Positions 28,771 to 37,962 of a stretch of 64,000 nt of DNA are shown here, in pieces. The stretch's first letter is position 1. Every line of letters starts with the position of its first letter. Below the pieces are notes generated by a model that made no database searches, was not told the origin of the DNA, and saw only the letters and a list, made by a program, of their open reading frames with translations. The DNA comes from Massilia aquatica. GTDB lineage: Bacteria > Pseudomonadota > Gammaproteobacteria > Burkholderiales > Burkholderiaceae_D. Both the position numbers and the translations under genes were made by a program. The stretch lies in contig NZ_VVIW01000018.1 of the NCBI RefSeq assembly GCF_011682045.1, positions 1-64,000 on the forward strand. The letters are read 5' to 3'.

Positions 28771-31599
28771 GTGGCGCGCCAGTACATCGTCGGCATCGAC
28801 CTCGGGACCACCAATAGCGTGGTCGCGTATGCGCCTGTCGATGCGCAGCATGGCCGCGCCGCCATTACCCTGTTTGAAATCGAGCAACTGGTGGCGCCGG
28901 GGCAAGTTGCCGCCCTGCCGCTGCTGCCGTCGGTACGCTACCATCCGGCGGACGGCGAATTGCCGGCGGCCGACATGCAGCTGCCGTGGCCGCCGGATGC
29001 TGCCGAAGCGCAGCCGGTGGTGTTCGGCCAGCTGGCGCGCCGCCTCGGTGCGCAAGTGCCGGGGCGCATGGTGGCCAGCGCCAAGAGCTGGCTGTCGCAC
29101 ACCGCGGTCGACCGCATGGCGCCGATCCTGCCGTGGGGCGCCGCGCCGGACGTCGCCAAGGTGTCGCCGGTGGCGGCCAGCGCCAGCTACCTGGCTTACC
29201 TGCGCGCAGCGTGGAACAGCCAATTTCCCGCTCATCCGCTCGAGCAGCAGGATCTGATACTGACGGTCCCGGCCTCTTTCGACGAAGGCGCGCGCGCGCT
29301 CACCCTGGCCGCAGCGCGCCAGGCCGGACTGCATCAACTGCGCCTGCTGGAAGAACCGCAGGCCGTGTTCTACGACTGGCTGTTCCGCCATCGCGGCGAC
29401 TTGTCCGGCGAACTGGCGCAGACGCGCATGGTGCTGGTGTGCGACGTCGGCGGTGGCACCACCGACCTGAGCCTCATCAAGGTGGACCTGCAAGATGGCC
29501 AGCCGCAACTGACGCGCATCGGCGTGGGCAACCACGTGATGCTCGGCGGCGACAATATGGACCTGGCGCTGGCCCATGTGACGGAAACAAAAATGGCGCA
29601 GATGGCCGGCACGGAGCAGCCGCGCCTGTCCTCCGGCGCGCTGTCGCAACTGATGGAACGCTGCCGCGCCGCCAAGGAACAATTGCTGGCGGCCGACGCG
29701 CCCGAACAGGCGCAGGTAACCTTGCTCGGGTCCGGCTCGCGCATGATCGGCGGCATGCGTTCGGTGGCGCTGACGAAAGAGGAAGTCGGCAGCATCATCG
29801 TCGATGGCTTTTTCCCGCTGGTGGCGGCCACCGAGCGGGTGCAGCAGGCGCGCGCCGGCATCGTCGAGTTCGGCTTACCGTACGCGCGCGATGCCGCCGT
29901 CACCCGCCACATCGCCGACTTCTTGCAGCAGCACGCCAGTGCCCTGCAAGCGGCGCAGGACGACGGCACGGCCATGCCCGATACCCTGCTGCTCAACGGC
30001 GGCGTGTTCCGCGCCGCTGCGCTGGTGCAACGCTTGCAGGACACCCTGGGCAACTGGCGCGGCGCACCGCTGCGCCTGCTGCACAACGACAATCCGGACG
30101 TGGCCGTGGCCCGTGGCGCGGTGGCGTACGCGCTGGCGCTGCAAGGCCAGGCGCCGCGCATCGATGCCGGCGCGGCGCGCAGCTATTTCCTGGTGCTGGA
30201 CGACGCAAAAGGGCCGAAGCGCGGCATCTGCATCTTGCCGCGCGGCAGCGAAACCGGCCGTGAAATCCTGCTCCAAGACCGCACCTTCGCCCTGCGCCTG
30301 GGGCAACCGGTGCGTTTCCATGTGATGACCTCGAATGCCGACGGCGCCGATGCCCCGCCTGCGCCCGGCGAACTGGTCGATCTGGACGATCCGAAATACG
30401 TGCGCCTGCCGCCGATCGCGACGGTACTGAAAGGCGCCAAGTCCGCAGGCGGCAAGCAGGAAACCGCCGTCCAGCTGGCCACCGCGCTGACCGAGGTCGG
30501 TACCTTGGAAATGCACTGCGTCAACCTGAGCGACGCCAGCCAGCGCTGGCTGCTGGAATTCGACCTGCGCCACGACAACACTGCGGGCGCGAGCAACAAG
30601 CCGGACGGTGCGCCATCGCCGCAACTGATGGCCGCGTTTGAGAAGATCGACCGCATCTTCGGCAAGAAAGCGCAGCAGGTGACGGCGAAGGAAGTCAAGC
30701 AGCTGCGCGCGCAACTGGAGCTGCTGCTGGGTGATCGGGAGCAATGGCCAACCACCCTGCTGCGCCAGCTGTTCGACGCCTTGTGGCAACGCGCGCGCGG
30801 ACGGCACCGGTCCGCCGAGCATGAAAGAGTCTGGCTGAACCTGGCTGGCTATTGCCTGCGGCCGGGCTTCGGCCATGCGCTCGACGACTGGCGCCTGGAA
30901 CAATTGTGGACCCTGTTCGAGTCCGGCGTGCGCCATGCCGACGATAGACAGGCACGCGCCGAATGGTGGACCCTGTGGCGCCGCGTCGCCGGCGGGCTGG
31001 GCGCCACCGAACAGCTGCGCCTGCTCGACGACTTCGCCTTCAATCTCCAGACCAACAAGGAAGGCGGCGCGGCCAGCGGCGATGGCAGCAACCCGGTGGT
31101 GGCCGGCAGCGACGACGACATGCTGCGCCTGGGCGCATCGCTCGAACGCATTCCGGTCGAGTACAAGGCCGAAATCGGCGGCTGGCTGCTGGAACGTATC
31201 GCGCAGCCGGCAGCAGCCGTGCCGGCGAAAGACAACACCAGCGCCAGCCGCTACCTGTGGGCGCTGGGCCGCATCGGCGCGCGCCAGCCCTTCCACGGCA
31301 GCACGCACGATGTGGTGCCGACCGAGGTGGTGGAAGGCTGGCTTGAGGCCATCCTGGCGCTCGACTGGAAAAAGGTCGAGTCGGCCGCCTTTGCCGCCGT
31401 GCATCTGGCGCGCATGACCGACGACCGCGCGCGCGACTTGCCGCTGGCCTTACGCGAACGCATCGTCCAGCGCTTGCTGGCGATCAACGCGCCGCCGGCC
31501 ACCATCACCATGGTGCAGCAGGTGGTGCAGCTGGACCAGGCCACGGAACGCTGGATCCTGGGCGAATCGCTGCCGCCGGGATTGAAGCTGATCGCCTGA
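28771..31599 (+). CDS. Hsp70-family protein with DUF3731 C-terminus, paralogue 2
   Basis: 942 residues from GTG 28771. The ATPase domain (about 1-440) starts YIVGIDLGTTNSVVAYAP and has LILTVPASFDEGARALT, VCDVGGGTTDLSLIKVD, VMLGGDNMDLALAH and LLNGGVFRAAALVQRL. After a beta-domain (about 440-600) a long helical C-terminus follows (DRIFGKKAQQVTAKEVKQLRAQLELLLGDREQWP, LWQRARGRHRSAEHERVWLNLAGYCLRPGFG, EWWTLWRRVAGGL, SRYLWALGRIGARQPFHGS), matching DUF3731. This long tail is far beyond DnaK length and may serve as its own lid or as a scaffold. The operon order DUF2760-Hsp70-Hsp70(DUF3731) is a recurrent proteobacterial cassette without a known role. Confidence 0.9.
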   Translation: MARQYIVGIDLGTTNSVVAYAPVDAQHGRAAITLFEIEQLVAPGQVAALPLLPSVRYHPADGELPAADMQLPWPPDAAEAQPVVFGQLARRLGAQVPGRMVASAKSWLSHTAVDRMAPILPWGAAPDVAKVSPVAASASYLAYLRAAWNSQFPAHPLEQQDLILTVPASFDEGARALTLAAARQAGLHQLRLLEEPQAVFYDWLFRHRGDLSGELAQTRMVLVCDVGGGTTDLSLIKVDLQDGQPQLTRIGVGNHVMLGGDNMDLALAHVTETKMAQMAGTEQPRLSSGALSQLMERCRAAKEQLLAADAPEQAQVTLLGSGSRMIGGMRSVALTKEEVGSIIVDGFFPLVAATERVQQARAGIVEFGLPYARDAAVTRHIADFLQQHASALQAAQDDGTAMPDTLLLNGGVFRAAALVQRLQDTLGNWRGAPLRLLHNDNPDVAVARGAVAYALALQGQAPRIDAGAARSYFLVLDDAKGPKRGICILPRGSETGREILLQDRTFALRLGQPVRFHVMTSNADGADAPPAPGELVDLDDPKYVRLPPIATVLKGAKSAGGKQETAVQLATALTEVGTLEMHCVNLSDASQRWLLEFDLRHDNTAGASNKPDGAPSPQLMAAFEKIDRIFGKKAQQVTAKEVKQLRAQLELLLGDREQWPTTLLRQLFDALWQRARGRHRSAEHERVWLNLAGYCLRPGFGHALDDWRLEQLWTLFESGVRHADDRQARAEWWTLWRRVAGGLGATEQLRLLDDFAFNLQTNKEGGAASGDGSNPVVAGSDDDMLRLGASLERIPVEYKAEIGGWLLERIAQPAAAVPAKDNTSASRYLWALGRIGARQPFHGSTHDVVPTEVVEGWLEAILALDWKKVESAAFAAVHLARMTDDRARDLPLALRERIVQRLLAINAPPATITMVQQVVQLDQATERWILGESLPPGLKLIA

Positions 31600-31674
31600 T
31601 GCCGCCGGCCCGCGCTTGACGCGTAGCGCACGCCTTGTCATGCTGTTGTTCTTGTTTGTTCGCTTCCTCCGCCA

Positions 31675-33459
31675 ATGAATACACTGACCGATGCCCTGAA
31701 CAGCCTCACAAACAGCGATCTCAAGCAATTGCTTGCCAATTTTCCTGGTAACAATAAGGTGACACGCAAAGACTTGCTGGTCGCCGCGCTCCTTGATGAA
31801 ATGTCGGACACCGGCTTGCCGCGTGTCTGGGCGATGCTCGATCCTTGCCAGCAACTGGCGGTACGCGAAGCGGCGTACGACGTCCTAGGCAGTTTCGATA
31901 GCCAGCGTTTTGCCGCCAAATACGGTCAATCTCCACGCTTTTATCATCCTGGAAAATCTGTCTCTGTCCGTGGCCCGATGAACGTGCTGAATCTGTTTCT
32001 GTTCAAGCATGACGACGCCATCGCCCTCCCCGCGCAACTTGGCCTGCGCGTAGCGGCCTTGTTCCCGCCGCCTGCGCCGAATGCGCTGGCAAGCCTTGCC
32101 GTCTTACCCGAGCCGGAACAGCAAGGACAAGGTGATGATGATCAGACGCCGCTGACGCAGCGCAATACAGCACCCGATGCCCTGTACGAGGTCGTCGCTA
32201 TGCTGCGCATGGTCGATCAAAAGCACTTTACGGTCAGCGATAAAACGCGCATGCCGGGCGTGGCCGCCTTGCGTACGATTGAAGGCAAGCTTGCCAACGC
32301 CGATTTTTATGACCCCACCACCGCCTGCGACTATTCGGACCAGCAGATTGGCGCGATCAAGCCGGTGGCGTGGCCGCTGCTGCTGCAGGCAAGCGGCCTG
32401 GCGGAACTGCATGGAAGCAAACTCGGATTGACCCCGGCCGGCATCAAGGCCCTGCAGGCGCCACCGGCCGACGTGCTGCGCGGCATCTGGCAAAAATGGC
32501 TGGCCTCAACCGTGTTCGACGAATTCAATCGCGTCGATGCGATCAAGGGCCAGAAGACCAAGGGCCGCCTGACGCCGGTCGCCGTGCGGCGCGCCGCCAT
32601 CGGCCAATTCCTCAAGCGCTGCCCCGCCGCACGCTGGGTCGAGGCCGATGAATTGGGGCGCTTCATGCGGGCCGAAGGCGCGCCGCTAGCGGTAGCCAAC
32701 GATCCGTGGTCGCTCTATCTGGAAGACGCCAATTACGGCGCGCTTGCGTATACCGACGACGAGTGGGATATCTTCGAACGGCGTTATCTGCTGTGCGTGC
32801 TGTTCGAATACTGCGCTACCTTGGGCATGATCGACGTGGCCTATCGCTCGCCGCACGATGCGCGCCCCCGGTTCCAGGACTTGTGGGGCGGCCAGGGCAT
32901 GAGCTTCCTGTCGCGTTACGACGGCTTGATGTATATCCGCTTGACCGAGCTGGGGGCGTATTGTCTTGGCCTGAGTGCGACCTACACTGCGCCCGCCCAG
33001 GCCGCCTCGTGCGCCTTGTCGGTCAGCGCCAGCCTGGCGATCGGGGTGAGCGGCGGTAGCCTGTCGGCCGAAGATGCGCTCTTGCTGGAAAACTGGGCAA
33101 GCCGCGACAGCGACTCTGTGTGGCGTCTGGACCGCGAAAAAACCATGCTCGCCGTCGAGCGCGGCCAGGATACGGCGCAGCTGGCAGTCTTCTTGCAGTC
33201 GCGCGACAGCCAACCCCTGCCGGCACAGGTGGAGAGTTTCCTGCGCACCTGCAACAAGCAGGGCAAGGCGATGCGCGTGCTGGGCGCCAGTGTGCTGATC
33301 GAGTGCGCCGATGCGAACACGGCCGACCTGATCGCCGGACACAAGGACACAGCGGCGCTGTGCATGCGCGCGGGCAAACGTCATCTGGCGGTATTGCAAA
33401 GCCAGGAAGACAAATTTCGCAAGGCGGCGCGCATGCTTGGGTATGGCATCGTTTTATAA
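31675..33459 (+). CDS. Helicase_C_3 (XPB-like C-terminal)-domain protein without motor
   Basis: 594 residues. The N-terminus has LNSLTNSDLKQLLANFPG and ARKD-like KVTRKDLLVAALLDEM, a SAP/helix-turn-helix-like start. The middle holds winged-helix-like stretches. The part from about 480 (VWRLDREKTMLAVERGQD, LAVFLQSRDSQPLPAQVESFL, VLGASVLIECADANTADLI, RHLAVLQSQEDKFR) follows the Helicase_C_3 (XPB/Ssl2-associated) pattern. No Walker A or DEAD/H box is present, so it is not a helicase by itself; DNA binding is likely. It lies 75 bases after the Hsp70 cassette and 56 bases before an HNH gene, all rightward. The assignment is by pattern only. Confidence 0.6.
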   Translation: MNTLTDALNSLTNSDLKQLLANFPGNNKVTRKDLLVAALLDEMSDTGLPRVWAMLDPCQQLAVREAAYDVLGSFDSQRFAAKYGQSPRFYHPGKSVSVRGPMNVLNLFLFKHDDAIALPAQLGLRVAALFPPPAPNALASLAVLPEPEQQGQGDDDQTPLTQRNTAPDALYEVVAMLRMVDQKHFTVSDKTRMPGVAALRTIEGKLANADFYDPTTACDYSDQQIGAIKPVAWPLLLQASGLAELHGSKLGLTPAGIKALQAPPADVLRGIWQKWLASTVFDEFNRVDAIKGQKTKGRLTPVAVRRAAIGQFLKRCPAARWVEADELGRFMRAEGAPLAVANDPWSLYLEDANYGALAYTDDEWDIFERRYLLCVLFEYCATLGMIDVAYRSPHDARPRFQDLWGGQGMSFLSRYDGLMYIRLTELGAYCLGLSATYTAPAQAASCALSVSASLAIGVSGGSLSAEDALLLENWASRDSDSVWRLDREKTMLAVERGQDTAQLAVFLQSRDSQPLPAQVESFLRTCNKQGKAMRVLGASVLIECADANTADLIAGHKDTAALCMRAGKRHLAVLQSQEDKFRKAARMLGYGIVL

Positions 33460-33515
33460 GCGAGGACCGGATTGCTTTTTCAACGGAGCAAGCTTCCCGC
33501 CTGGACACGCTGACC

Positions 33516-33983
33516 ATGTACCAGCGCACCGCCGACGAGCGCGAACTGGCGCGCAAGGTGACGGCGCTGCTGCGCCAGCCCGGTAGCGGCGGCGTGCCGG
33601 CCGGATCGGCCGCGCCGGCCCAGGTCATGACGCAGTCGCTACGCTACGTGCGCGATCCGGCGGTCAAGGCCTGGGTGCTCAAGGTCGCGGACGGCATCTG
33701 CGAAGGCTGCGACATGGCCGCGCCGTTCACGGGCAACGACGGCTTTCCCTACCTGGAAGTGCACCACGTCATGCCGCTGGCCAGCCAGGGCTCGGATACA
33801 ACCTCGAACTGCGCCGCGCTGTGCCCGAATTGCCACCGGCGCTGCCATCTGTCCCTGGACCGCGACGAATTCCGGCTGGCGCTGTACGAAAAAATCGACC
33901 GTCTCGTGCTCGAGGTGCCCGAGGTGCCCGACAGCGTCCTGGATGAAAACGCCGTGTTTATCGACCCGACAAACAACAGTTGA
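33516..33983 (+). CDS. McrA-like HNH endonuclease
   Basis: 155 residues from ATG 33516; an open frame upstream overlaps the previous gene and is ignored. The N-terminal helix (YQRTADERELARKVTALLRQ) and SLRYVRDPAVKAWVLKVADG lead to the HNH core: CEGCDMAAPF, YLEVHHVMPLASQGSD, NCAALCPNCHRRCHL. The four zinc cysteines (two C-x2-C pairs) and catalytic HH are intact. This is the fold of McrA-type nucleases. Being after the Helicase_C_3-like gene suggests a DNA-binding protein plus nuclease pair, but a co-transcribed function is not proven. Confidence 0.82.
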   Translation: MYQRTADERELARKVTALLRQPGSGGVPAGSAAPAQVMTQSLRYVRDPAVKAWVLKVADGICEGCDMAAPFTGNDGFPYLEVHHVMPLASQGSDTTSNCAALCPNCHRRCHLSLDRDEFRLALYEKIDRLVLEVPEVPDSVLDENAVFIDPTNNS

Positions 33984-34075
33984 GCTCGTTTCGCACGCAT
34001 CTCACCATGCAGCGCGACATTTTTTCTCATATTGCGCTACAGTAACCACCCTTTTGTTATTTTAGAAACATCTAC

Positions 34076-35167
34076 ATGCACGCCGCCCGACTGCCCCTCC
34101 TCCTGACCACCCTCTTCATTTCCGCCGGCGTCGCCCAGGCCGGCGAGCTCGAACAGCAAATGCTGCGCTGCTCCGTGCTTGGCGACCCGAGCGCGCGCCT
34201 GGGATGTTTCGACACGCTGACCAAGGCCGCCACGGCCGAGACTGTTGCCGGCAATCCGACGCCGGACGCCACCGTCGCCGTCGACCCGGTCAAGCGGGCA
34301 GCAGCGGCAGCGACCGCCGCCGAGCCAGCAAAGCCGATTCCGGCCGTGGCGTCCAACACCCCGGCCCCGCCGGAAACGCCGATTTCGCGCCTGGAGCAGT
34401 TGTGGGAGTTGAGCGATGCCTCGCGCCGCGGTACCTTTGCCGTGCGTCCGCACCGCGAAAACTACCTGCTGGTGGCCAATTACAGCACCTCGTCGAACGA
34501 TGCGCCGTACCGCGACTTTACCCCGTCCGGCCTGAAAACCAAGCGCGTCGAGCTGACCTATCAGCTCAGCCTGAAAATGAAGGCCGCCGAAAAAGTCGCC
34601 GGCTTGCCGGTCGATATCTGGCTCGGCTATACCCAGCAGAGTTTCTGGCAAGCGTACAACCGTTCGCAATCGAGCCCGTTCCGCGAAACCAACTACCAGC
34701 CTGAAATCATGGCGGTGGTGCCGATCAATAAATCGTTCGGCCCAATGAACCTGCGCTTCGTCAATTTTGGCCTGATTCACCAGTCGAACGGCCAAACCTC
34801 GACCCTGTCGCGCAGCTGGAACCGCATGTACACCGAAGTCGGTGTCGATAACGGCAATTTCGCGCTGACCGCGCGCCTGTGGCGCCGCCTGGATAACGCC
34901 AAATCCAACAACGACAATCCGGACATCACCGATTACCTGGCGCGCGGCGACGTGCGCGCGAGTTATCGCAAGGATGGCTATGAGTATTCGATCATGGCGC
35001 GCCGGAATATGTCGACCGACCATGGCGCGGTCCAGGCCGCGATTGCGTATCCGCTGGCGACCAATCTGAAGGGCTATGTGCAGGTGTTTTCGGGCTACGG
35101 ACAAAGCCTGATCGACTATAACTATTCGCAGCGCTCGGTCGGCGCCGGTTTTACCGTCGATTTCTGA
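34076..35167 (+). CDS. pldA: Outer-membrane phospholipase A (OMPLA)
   Basis: 363 residues. Signal peptide 1-22 (ISAGVAQA-G), then a roughly 85-residue Pro/Ala-rich periplasmic segment with a C-x9-like LRCSVLGDPSARLGCFD start, followed by the 12-strand barrel. The catalytic Ser-His-Asn set is visible in FGLIHQSNGQTSTLSRSWNRMY (His and Ser within HQSNGQ; N nearby), and the calcium-binding stretch in NPDITDYLARGD. It ends in a beta-strand with C-terminal Phe (GAGFTVDF), as outer-membrane proteins do. It hydrolyses phospholipids that reach the outer leaflet, keeping the outer membrane asymmetric. It is monocistronic with a terminator at 35191. Confidence 0.94.
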   Translation: MHAARLPLLLTTLFISAGVAQAGELEQQMLRCSVLGDPSARLGCFDTLTKAATAETVAGNPTPDATVAVDPVKRAAAAATAAEPAKPIPAVASNTPAPPETPISRLEQLWELSDASRRGTFAVRPHRENYLLVANYSTSSNDAPYRDFTPSGLKTKRVELTYQLSLKMKAAEKVAGLPVDIWLGYTQQSFWQAYNRSQSSPFRETNYQPEIMAVVPINKSFGPMNLRFVNFGLIHQSNGQTSTLSRSWNRMYTEVGVDNGNFALTARLWRRLDNAKSNNDNPDITDYLARGDVRASYRKDGYEYSIMARRNMSTDHGAVQAAIAYPLATNLKGYVQVFSGYGQSLIDYNYSQRSVGAGFTVDF

Positions 35168-35190
35168 TGCGCGCTCTGGTAGCAGTATAA

Positions 35191-35216
35191 AAAACGGCCT
35201 CGAAAGAGGCCGTTTT
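35191..35216. terminator. Bidirectional terminator between pldA and the PspA gene
   Basis: Stem AAAACGGCCTC (35191-35201) / GAGGCCGTTTT (35206-35216) with a GAAA tetraloop; T-runs on both strands serve the convergent genes. Confidence 0.92.
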
Positions 35217-35234
35217 CATGTGTGCATCGCCAGC

Positions 35235-35999
35235 TTATGCGGCGGCAGGTTTACCCGACAGGCGCTGCAGGCGTTGCAAGGCCGTTTCGCCGCTGGTGTC
35301 GTTCTGCACCGACTTGCGGATCGCATCGATTTCCGCAGCCTGGTCGAGCGGCTTTTGGCCAATGTCGGCGACGATGCGCATGCCTTCGGCTTCGTTGCTC
35401 ACTTCCTGGGCGCGGCGCGTGAGGGCATTCAAGGCGGTCGAATTGCCTTTCATGCCGGTCAGGCCAGCCAATTGGCTCTGGCGCTCGGCGCGCATCGATT
35501 GCAGGTCCTTCTGCGCCTGGGCCGCTGCCAGCTGCTGCAGCGCTTTCTTGGCCTGGGCGTCGAACTCGGCGAGCTGTTTGGACAGCGCGTCGATGATCTT
35601 TTGCAGCTCGTCCATGTAGGCCTTGGCGTCGGCTTCTTCCTGGATTTCTTGCGGCAGGCGGCTCTTGTTCGCTTCGAGTTCGTCGCAGAACATGGTGACG
35701 GTCGCTTCCGAAATCTTGCCCGCAGCCAGACGTTCGGCCAGGGTTGCCGTGGCCTTTTCGTCGTTGGCGATCAGTTCGCGCAGGCTGACCACGTCCTTGT
35801 GCTCCTTCTCGAAAGAGGAACGCGCCGATGCCAGCACTTGCGCGGTGGCGCGCAGGGTGTCCGCCAGGCGGTCGCGGTCGGCTTCGGTCGCCGTTTCAGG
35901 ATCAAAATTGGCGATCGCTGACGATATACGGTCGCCCAGCACGCCGAAGTGCTTCGAAATCAAACGCGCCGTCAGTCCCCATCCACTTGCATTGCTCAT
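35235..35999 (-). CDS. PspA/IM30-family protein (YjfJ-like)
   Basis: 254 residues, almost wholly coiled coil (about 30-200), with an amphipathic N-terminus GWGLTARLISKHFGVLGDRI, the hallmark of PspA/Vipp1/ESCRT-III proteins, which form membrane-stabilising polymers. The C-terminal part (ALQRLQRLSGKPAAA) is short. The adjacent DUF2491 gene (36045-36833) and the Ser-rich membrane protein gene place it in the YjfI-YjfJ-YjfK-like group rather than the phage-shock operon; pspB, pspC and pspF are absent. It is last in this leftward operon, 45 bases after DUF2491. Confidence 0.85.
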   Translation of the reverse strand: MSNASGWGLTARLISKHFGVLGDRISSAIANFDPETATEADRDRLADTLRATAQVLASARSSFEKEHKDVVSLRELIANDEKATATLAERLAAGKISEATVTMFCDELEANKSRLPQEIQEEADAKAYMDELQKIIDALSKQLAEFDAQAKKALQQLAAAQAQKDLQSMRAERQSQLAGLTGMKGNSTALNALTRRAQEVSNEAEGMRIVADIGQKPLDQAAEIDAIRKSVQNDTSGETALQRLQRLSGKPAAA

Positions 36000-36044
36000 C
36001 TTGAATCCCTTTCGTTGTTAAGTAAAACTGCCTTTACCGAACCG

Positions 36045-36833
36045 TTACTGGATAACGACCCGTTCTTGCTCCACCGGTAAGCCAATGACGAAATCGACAT
36101 GGATACCGCGTTTTGAGTTATCGCCATTCACGCTGGAGAGAATCTCCGTCGTGATCAGCAAAAATTCGCTGCCGCCGCCCGGCAATTCGCGCACGTACGG
36201 CATGAAATACATTTCCTGCTTCAGACCCTTTTCCCCGCCGGCGTCGTCGATCCGGGTTTCGGTGCCGGTGAACGGACTGACAAAACTGGCGTTGCGGTCG
36301 CCCGCATCGCGCACATAATCGAGGCGGTCGCTGTCGCCGAATGCCGTGGCCAGTTCATCCTCGGACAGGCCGACATCATCGAGCTGCTCGCGCCACAAGG
36401 TGTAGGTCTGGTCGCCCAAGCCAAAACCGGCGCGGCCGGTGTAGGCGTCCTGGTCTTCCGCCGTTTCGGGAATCACACGGGCCAGCTGGGTGCAGTACAT
36501 GATCTCGGCGACCTGGCCTTTTTCATCGGCGTACAGCTGCAAGAACTTCTCCCTGGCGTCATCGTCGCCCTTGGCCAGGTAATACCGATACAGCCCGCCC
36601 GCCAGATTGAGCTTGATCTGCGATACCGCCTCGATCAATGTATCGGCCTCGCGCGGCATGGCGATCAGCGAACCGTTGGCCTGGGCCCGGATCAGGGGCG
36701 ACATCTGCAGCTTGAGCATGCCGCCGATGCGCGCGCCCATCGGCAAGCCCTCATCTTCGCGCCGCGCCTTGCCATCGGCGCCGTGCTTGCCGGCGATGCC
36801 GCGCATATAGTCGAATGCATTCTTCCAGCCCAT
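36045..36833 (-). CDS. DUF2491 protein (YjfK-like)
   Basis: 262 residues from ATG 36833 (MGWKNAFDYMRGIAGKHGAD); a TTG start 15 bases upstream would add 5. DUF2491 markers are GLPMGARIGGMLKLQMSPLIRAQANGSLI, LYRYYLAKGDDDAREKFLQLY, CTQLARVIPETAEDQDAYTG and QEMYFMPYVREL. It is cytosolic and of unknown activity, encoded with PspA-like YjfJ in many bacteria. The stop of the upstream membrane protein gene lies 1 base before its ATG, so translation is probably coupled. Confidence 0.88.
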   Translation of the reverse strand: MGWKNAFDYMRGIAGKHGADGKARREDEGLPMGARIGGMLKLQMSPLIRAQANGSLIAMPREADTLIEAVSQIKLNLAGGLYRYYLAKGDDDAREKFLQLYADEKGQVAEIMYCTQLARVIPETAEDQDAYTGRAGFGLGDQTYTLWREQLDDVGLSEDELATAFGDSDRLDYVRDAGDRNASFVSPFTGTETRIDDAGGEKGLKQEMYFMPYVRELPGGGSEFLLITTEILSSVNGDNSKRGIHVDFVIGLPVEQERVVIQ

Positions 36834-36834
36834 C

Positions 36835-37878
36835 TCAATTCCGATCAAAAGAATAGTTTGCGGTGCTCGGCGCTTTGCCGCGCCTTAAAAACTTCCATCC
36901 CAAATAAGCGATCCAGCCCAGTACCGAGAGAATCACCAGCCACACGAAGGTGCGCAACAGCGATTTACCCAGGGAGCGTTCCGGCGGCGCCTCAACCGTG
37001 CCTGCCGGACCGGGAACACTGGCGCTGCTGCCCGGCGTAGTACCGGCCATGCCGCTATTGTTCGCATTGCCCGGATAACCGGTATGCGCATGCGAATTGG
37101 CCGTGGCGCGGCCCAGTAAAAACCCCGCGATCGCGCCGCCGATGCCGCTACTATTATTCTGCGGCACGATAATCGGCGCCGGCATCGAGTTACCGTTATA
37201 TTGGCCATTCCGGTTGCCGTTGGATTGGCCGCCGTATTGCCCCGCATTCTGCCCACTGTTCGTGTTCCCGTACTGGCCCGCATTCCCCGAGCCATACTGC
37301 CCGCCTGGCTGGATCGGCGGCACCGGCCGGCTATCGCGCGGCGCATTCGCGGCCTGCTCGGCTGCCCGGCGCGCTTCCAGCGTGCGCAAGGCATTCGCTT
37401 CGGCATTGCCCTTGTTCAAGCGTTGCGACAGCACCGAACTTGGCTTCTGCTGCACTGGCTGGGCGCCGCCATCTTGCCGCGCCGGCGCCCCGCCGAAGGA
37501 ACCGAAACCGCCGTACGCCCCCTTCTTCTCCGCACTGCCCGACTCCGCGCTGCTGCCCTGCGACCACGCCGAACCCGACCTTTGCGGCGGCGGCGCACTC
37601 TCTTGCGAGCGCTGCGACCACGACGACCCGGAGCGCTGCGGCGGCGGCGAAGCCGACGACGAACGGCTGCCGAAGGAGCCAAACGACGAGTTGTTCGACG
37701 ATGTTGACCGATTGCTACTTGTAGGACTGGATTTTTGGGAGGAAAATCCACTCTTGAACGAACTCGAGCTTGAGCTCGACCGCGAACTCGAACTTGAGGA
37801 CGGCTTCGCTACGGCCGTGACCGTGGTTGCGGCGGGTAGCAGCAGAGCCAGCAGCAACATAATCTGAGTTGACTTCAT
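36835..37878 (-). CDS. Secreted/membrane Ser-Gly-Asn-rich low-complexity protein
   Basis: 347 residues from ATG 37878. A signal sequence (LLLALLLPAATTVTAVA) precedes about 230 residues of low complexity: poly-Ser runs at 27-40, SGSSWSQR/SGSAWSQG repeats with PPPQRSG, and QYGSGNAGQYGNTNSGQ-type Gly/Asn/Gln repeats. A Gly-rich IGGAIAGFLLG motif (glycine-zipper-like) and a C-terminal transmembrane helix (LRTFVWLVILSVLGWIAYLGW) with a basic cytosolic end follow. The disordered extracytoplasmic part plus one anchor could tether or sense the envelope. It is the first gene of the DUF2491-PspA operon. Confidence 0.75.
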   Translation of the reverse strand: MKSTQIMLLLALLLPAATTVTAVAKPSSSSSSRSSSSSSSFKSGFSSQKSSPTSSNRSTSSNNSSFGSFGSRSSSASPPPQRSGSSWSQRSQESAPPPQRSGSAWSQGSSAESGSAEKKGAYGGFGSFGGAPARQDGGAQPVQQKPSSVLSQRLNKGNAEANALRTLEARRAAEQAANAPRDSRPVPPIQPGGQYGSGNAGQYGNTNSGQNAGQYGGQSNGNRNGQYNGNSMPAPIIVPQNNSSGIGGAIAGFLLGRATANSHAHTGYPGNANNSGMAGTTPGSSASVPGPAGTVEAPPERSLGKSLLRTFVWLVILSVLGWIAYLGWKFLRRGKAPSTANYSFDRN

Positions 37879-37962
37879 TTTTATTTGGCCGGGTTGAAGG
37901 TTGAAAGAAGCATAACAGCACATCGGCTGCGCATGCACCGGTAAAAAAAGGCAAGATTTACC

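Noticed and set aside
31675-33459. A true XPB-type helicase
   Set aside because: Walker A and DEAD/H motifs are absent; only the C-terminal associated-domain pattern is visible.
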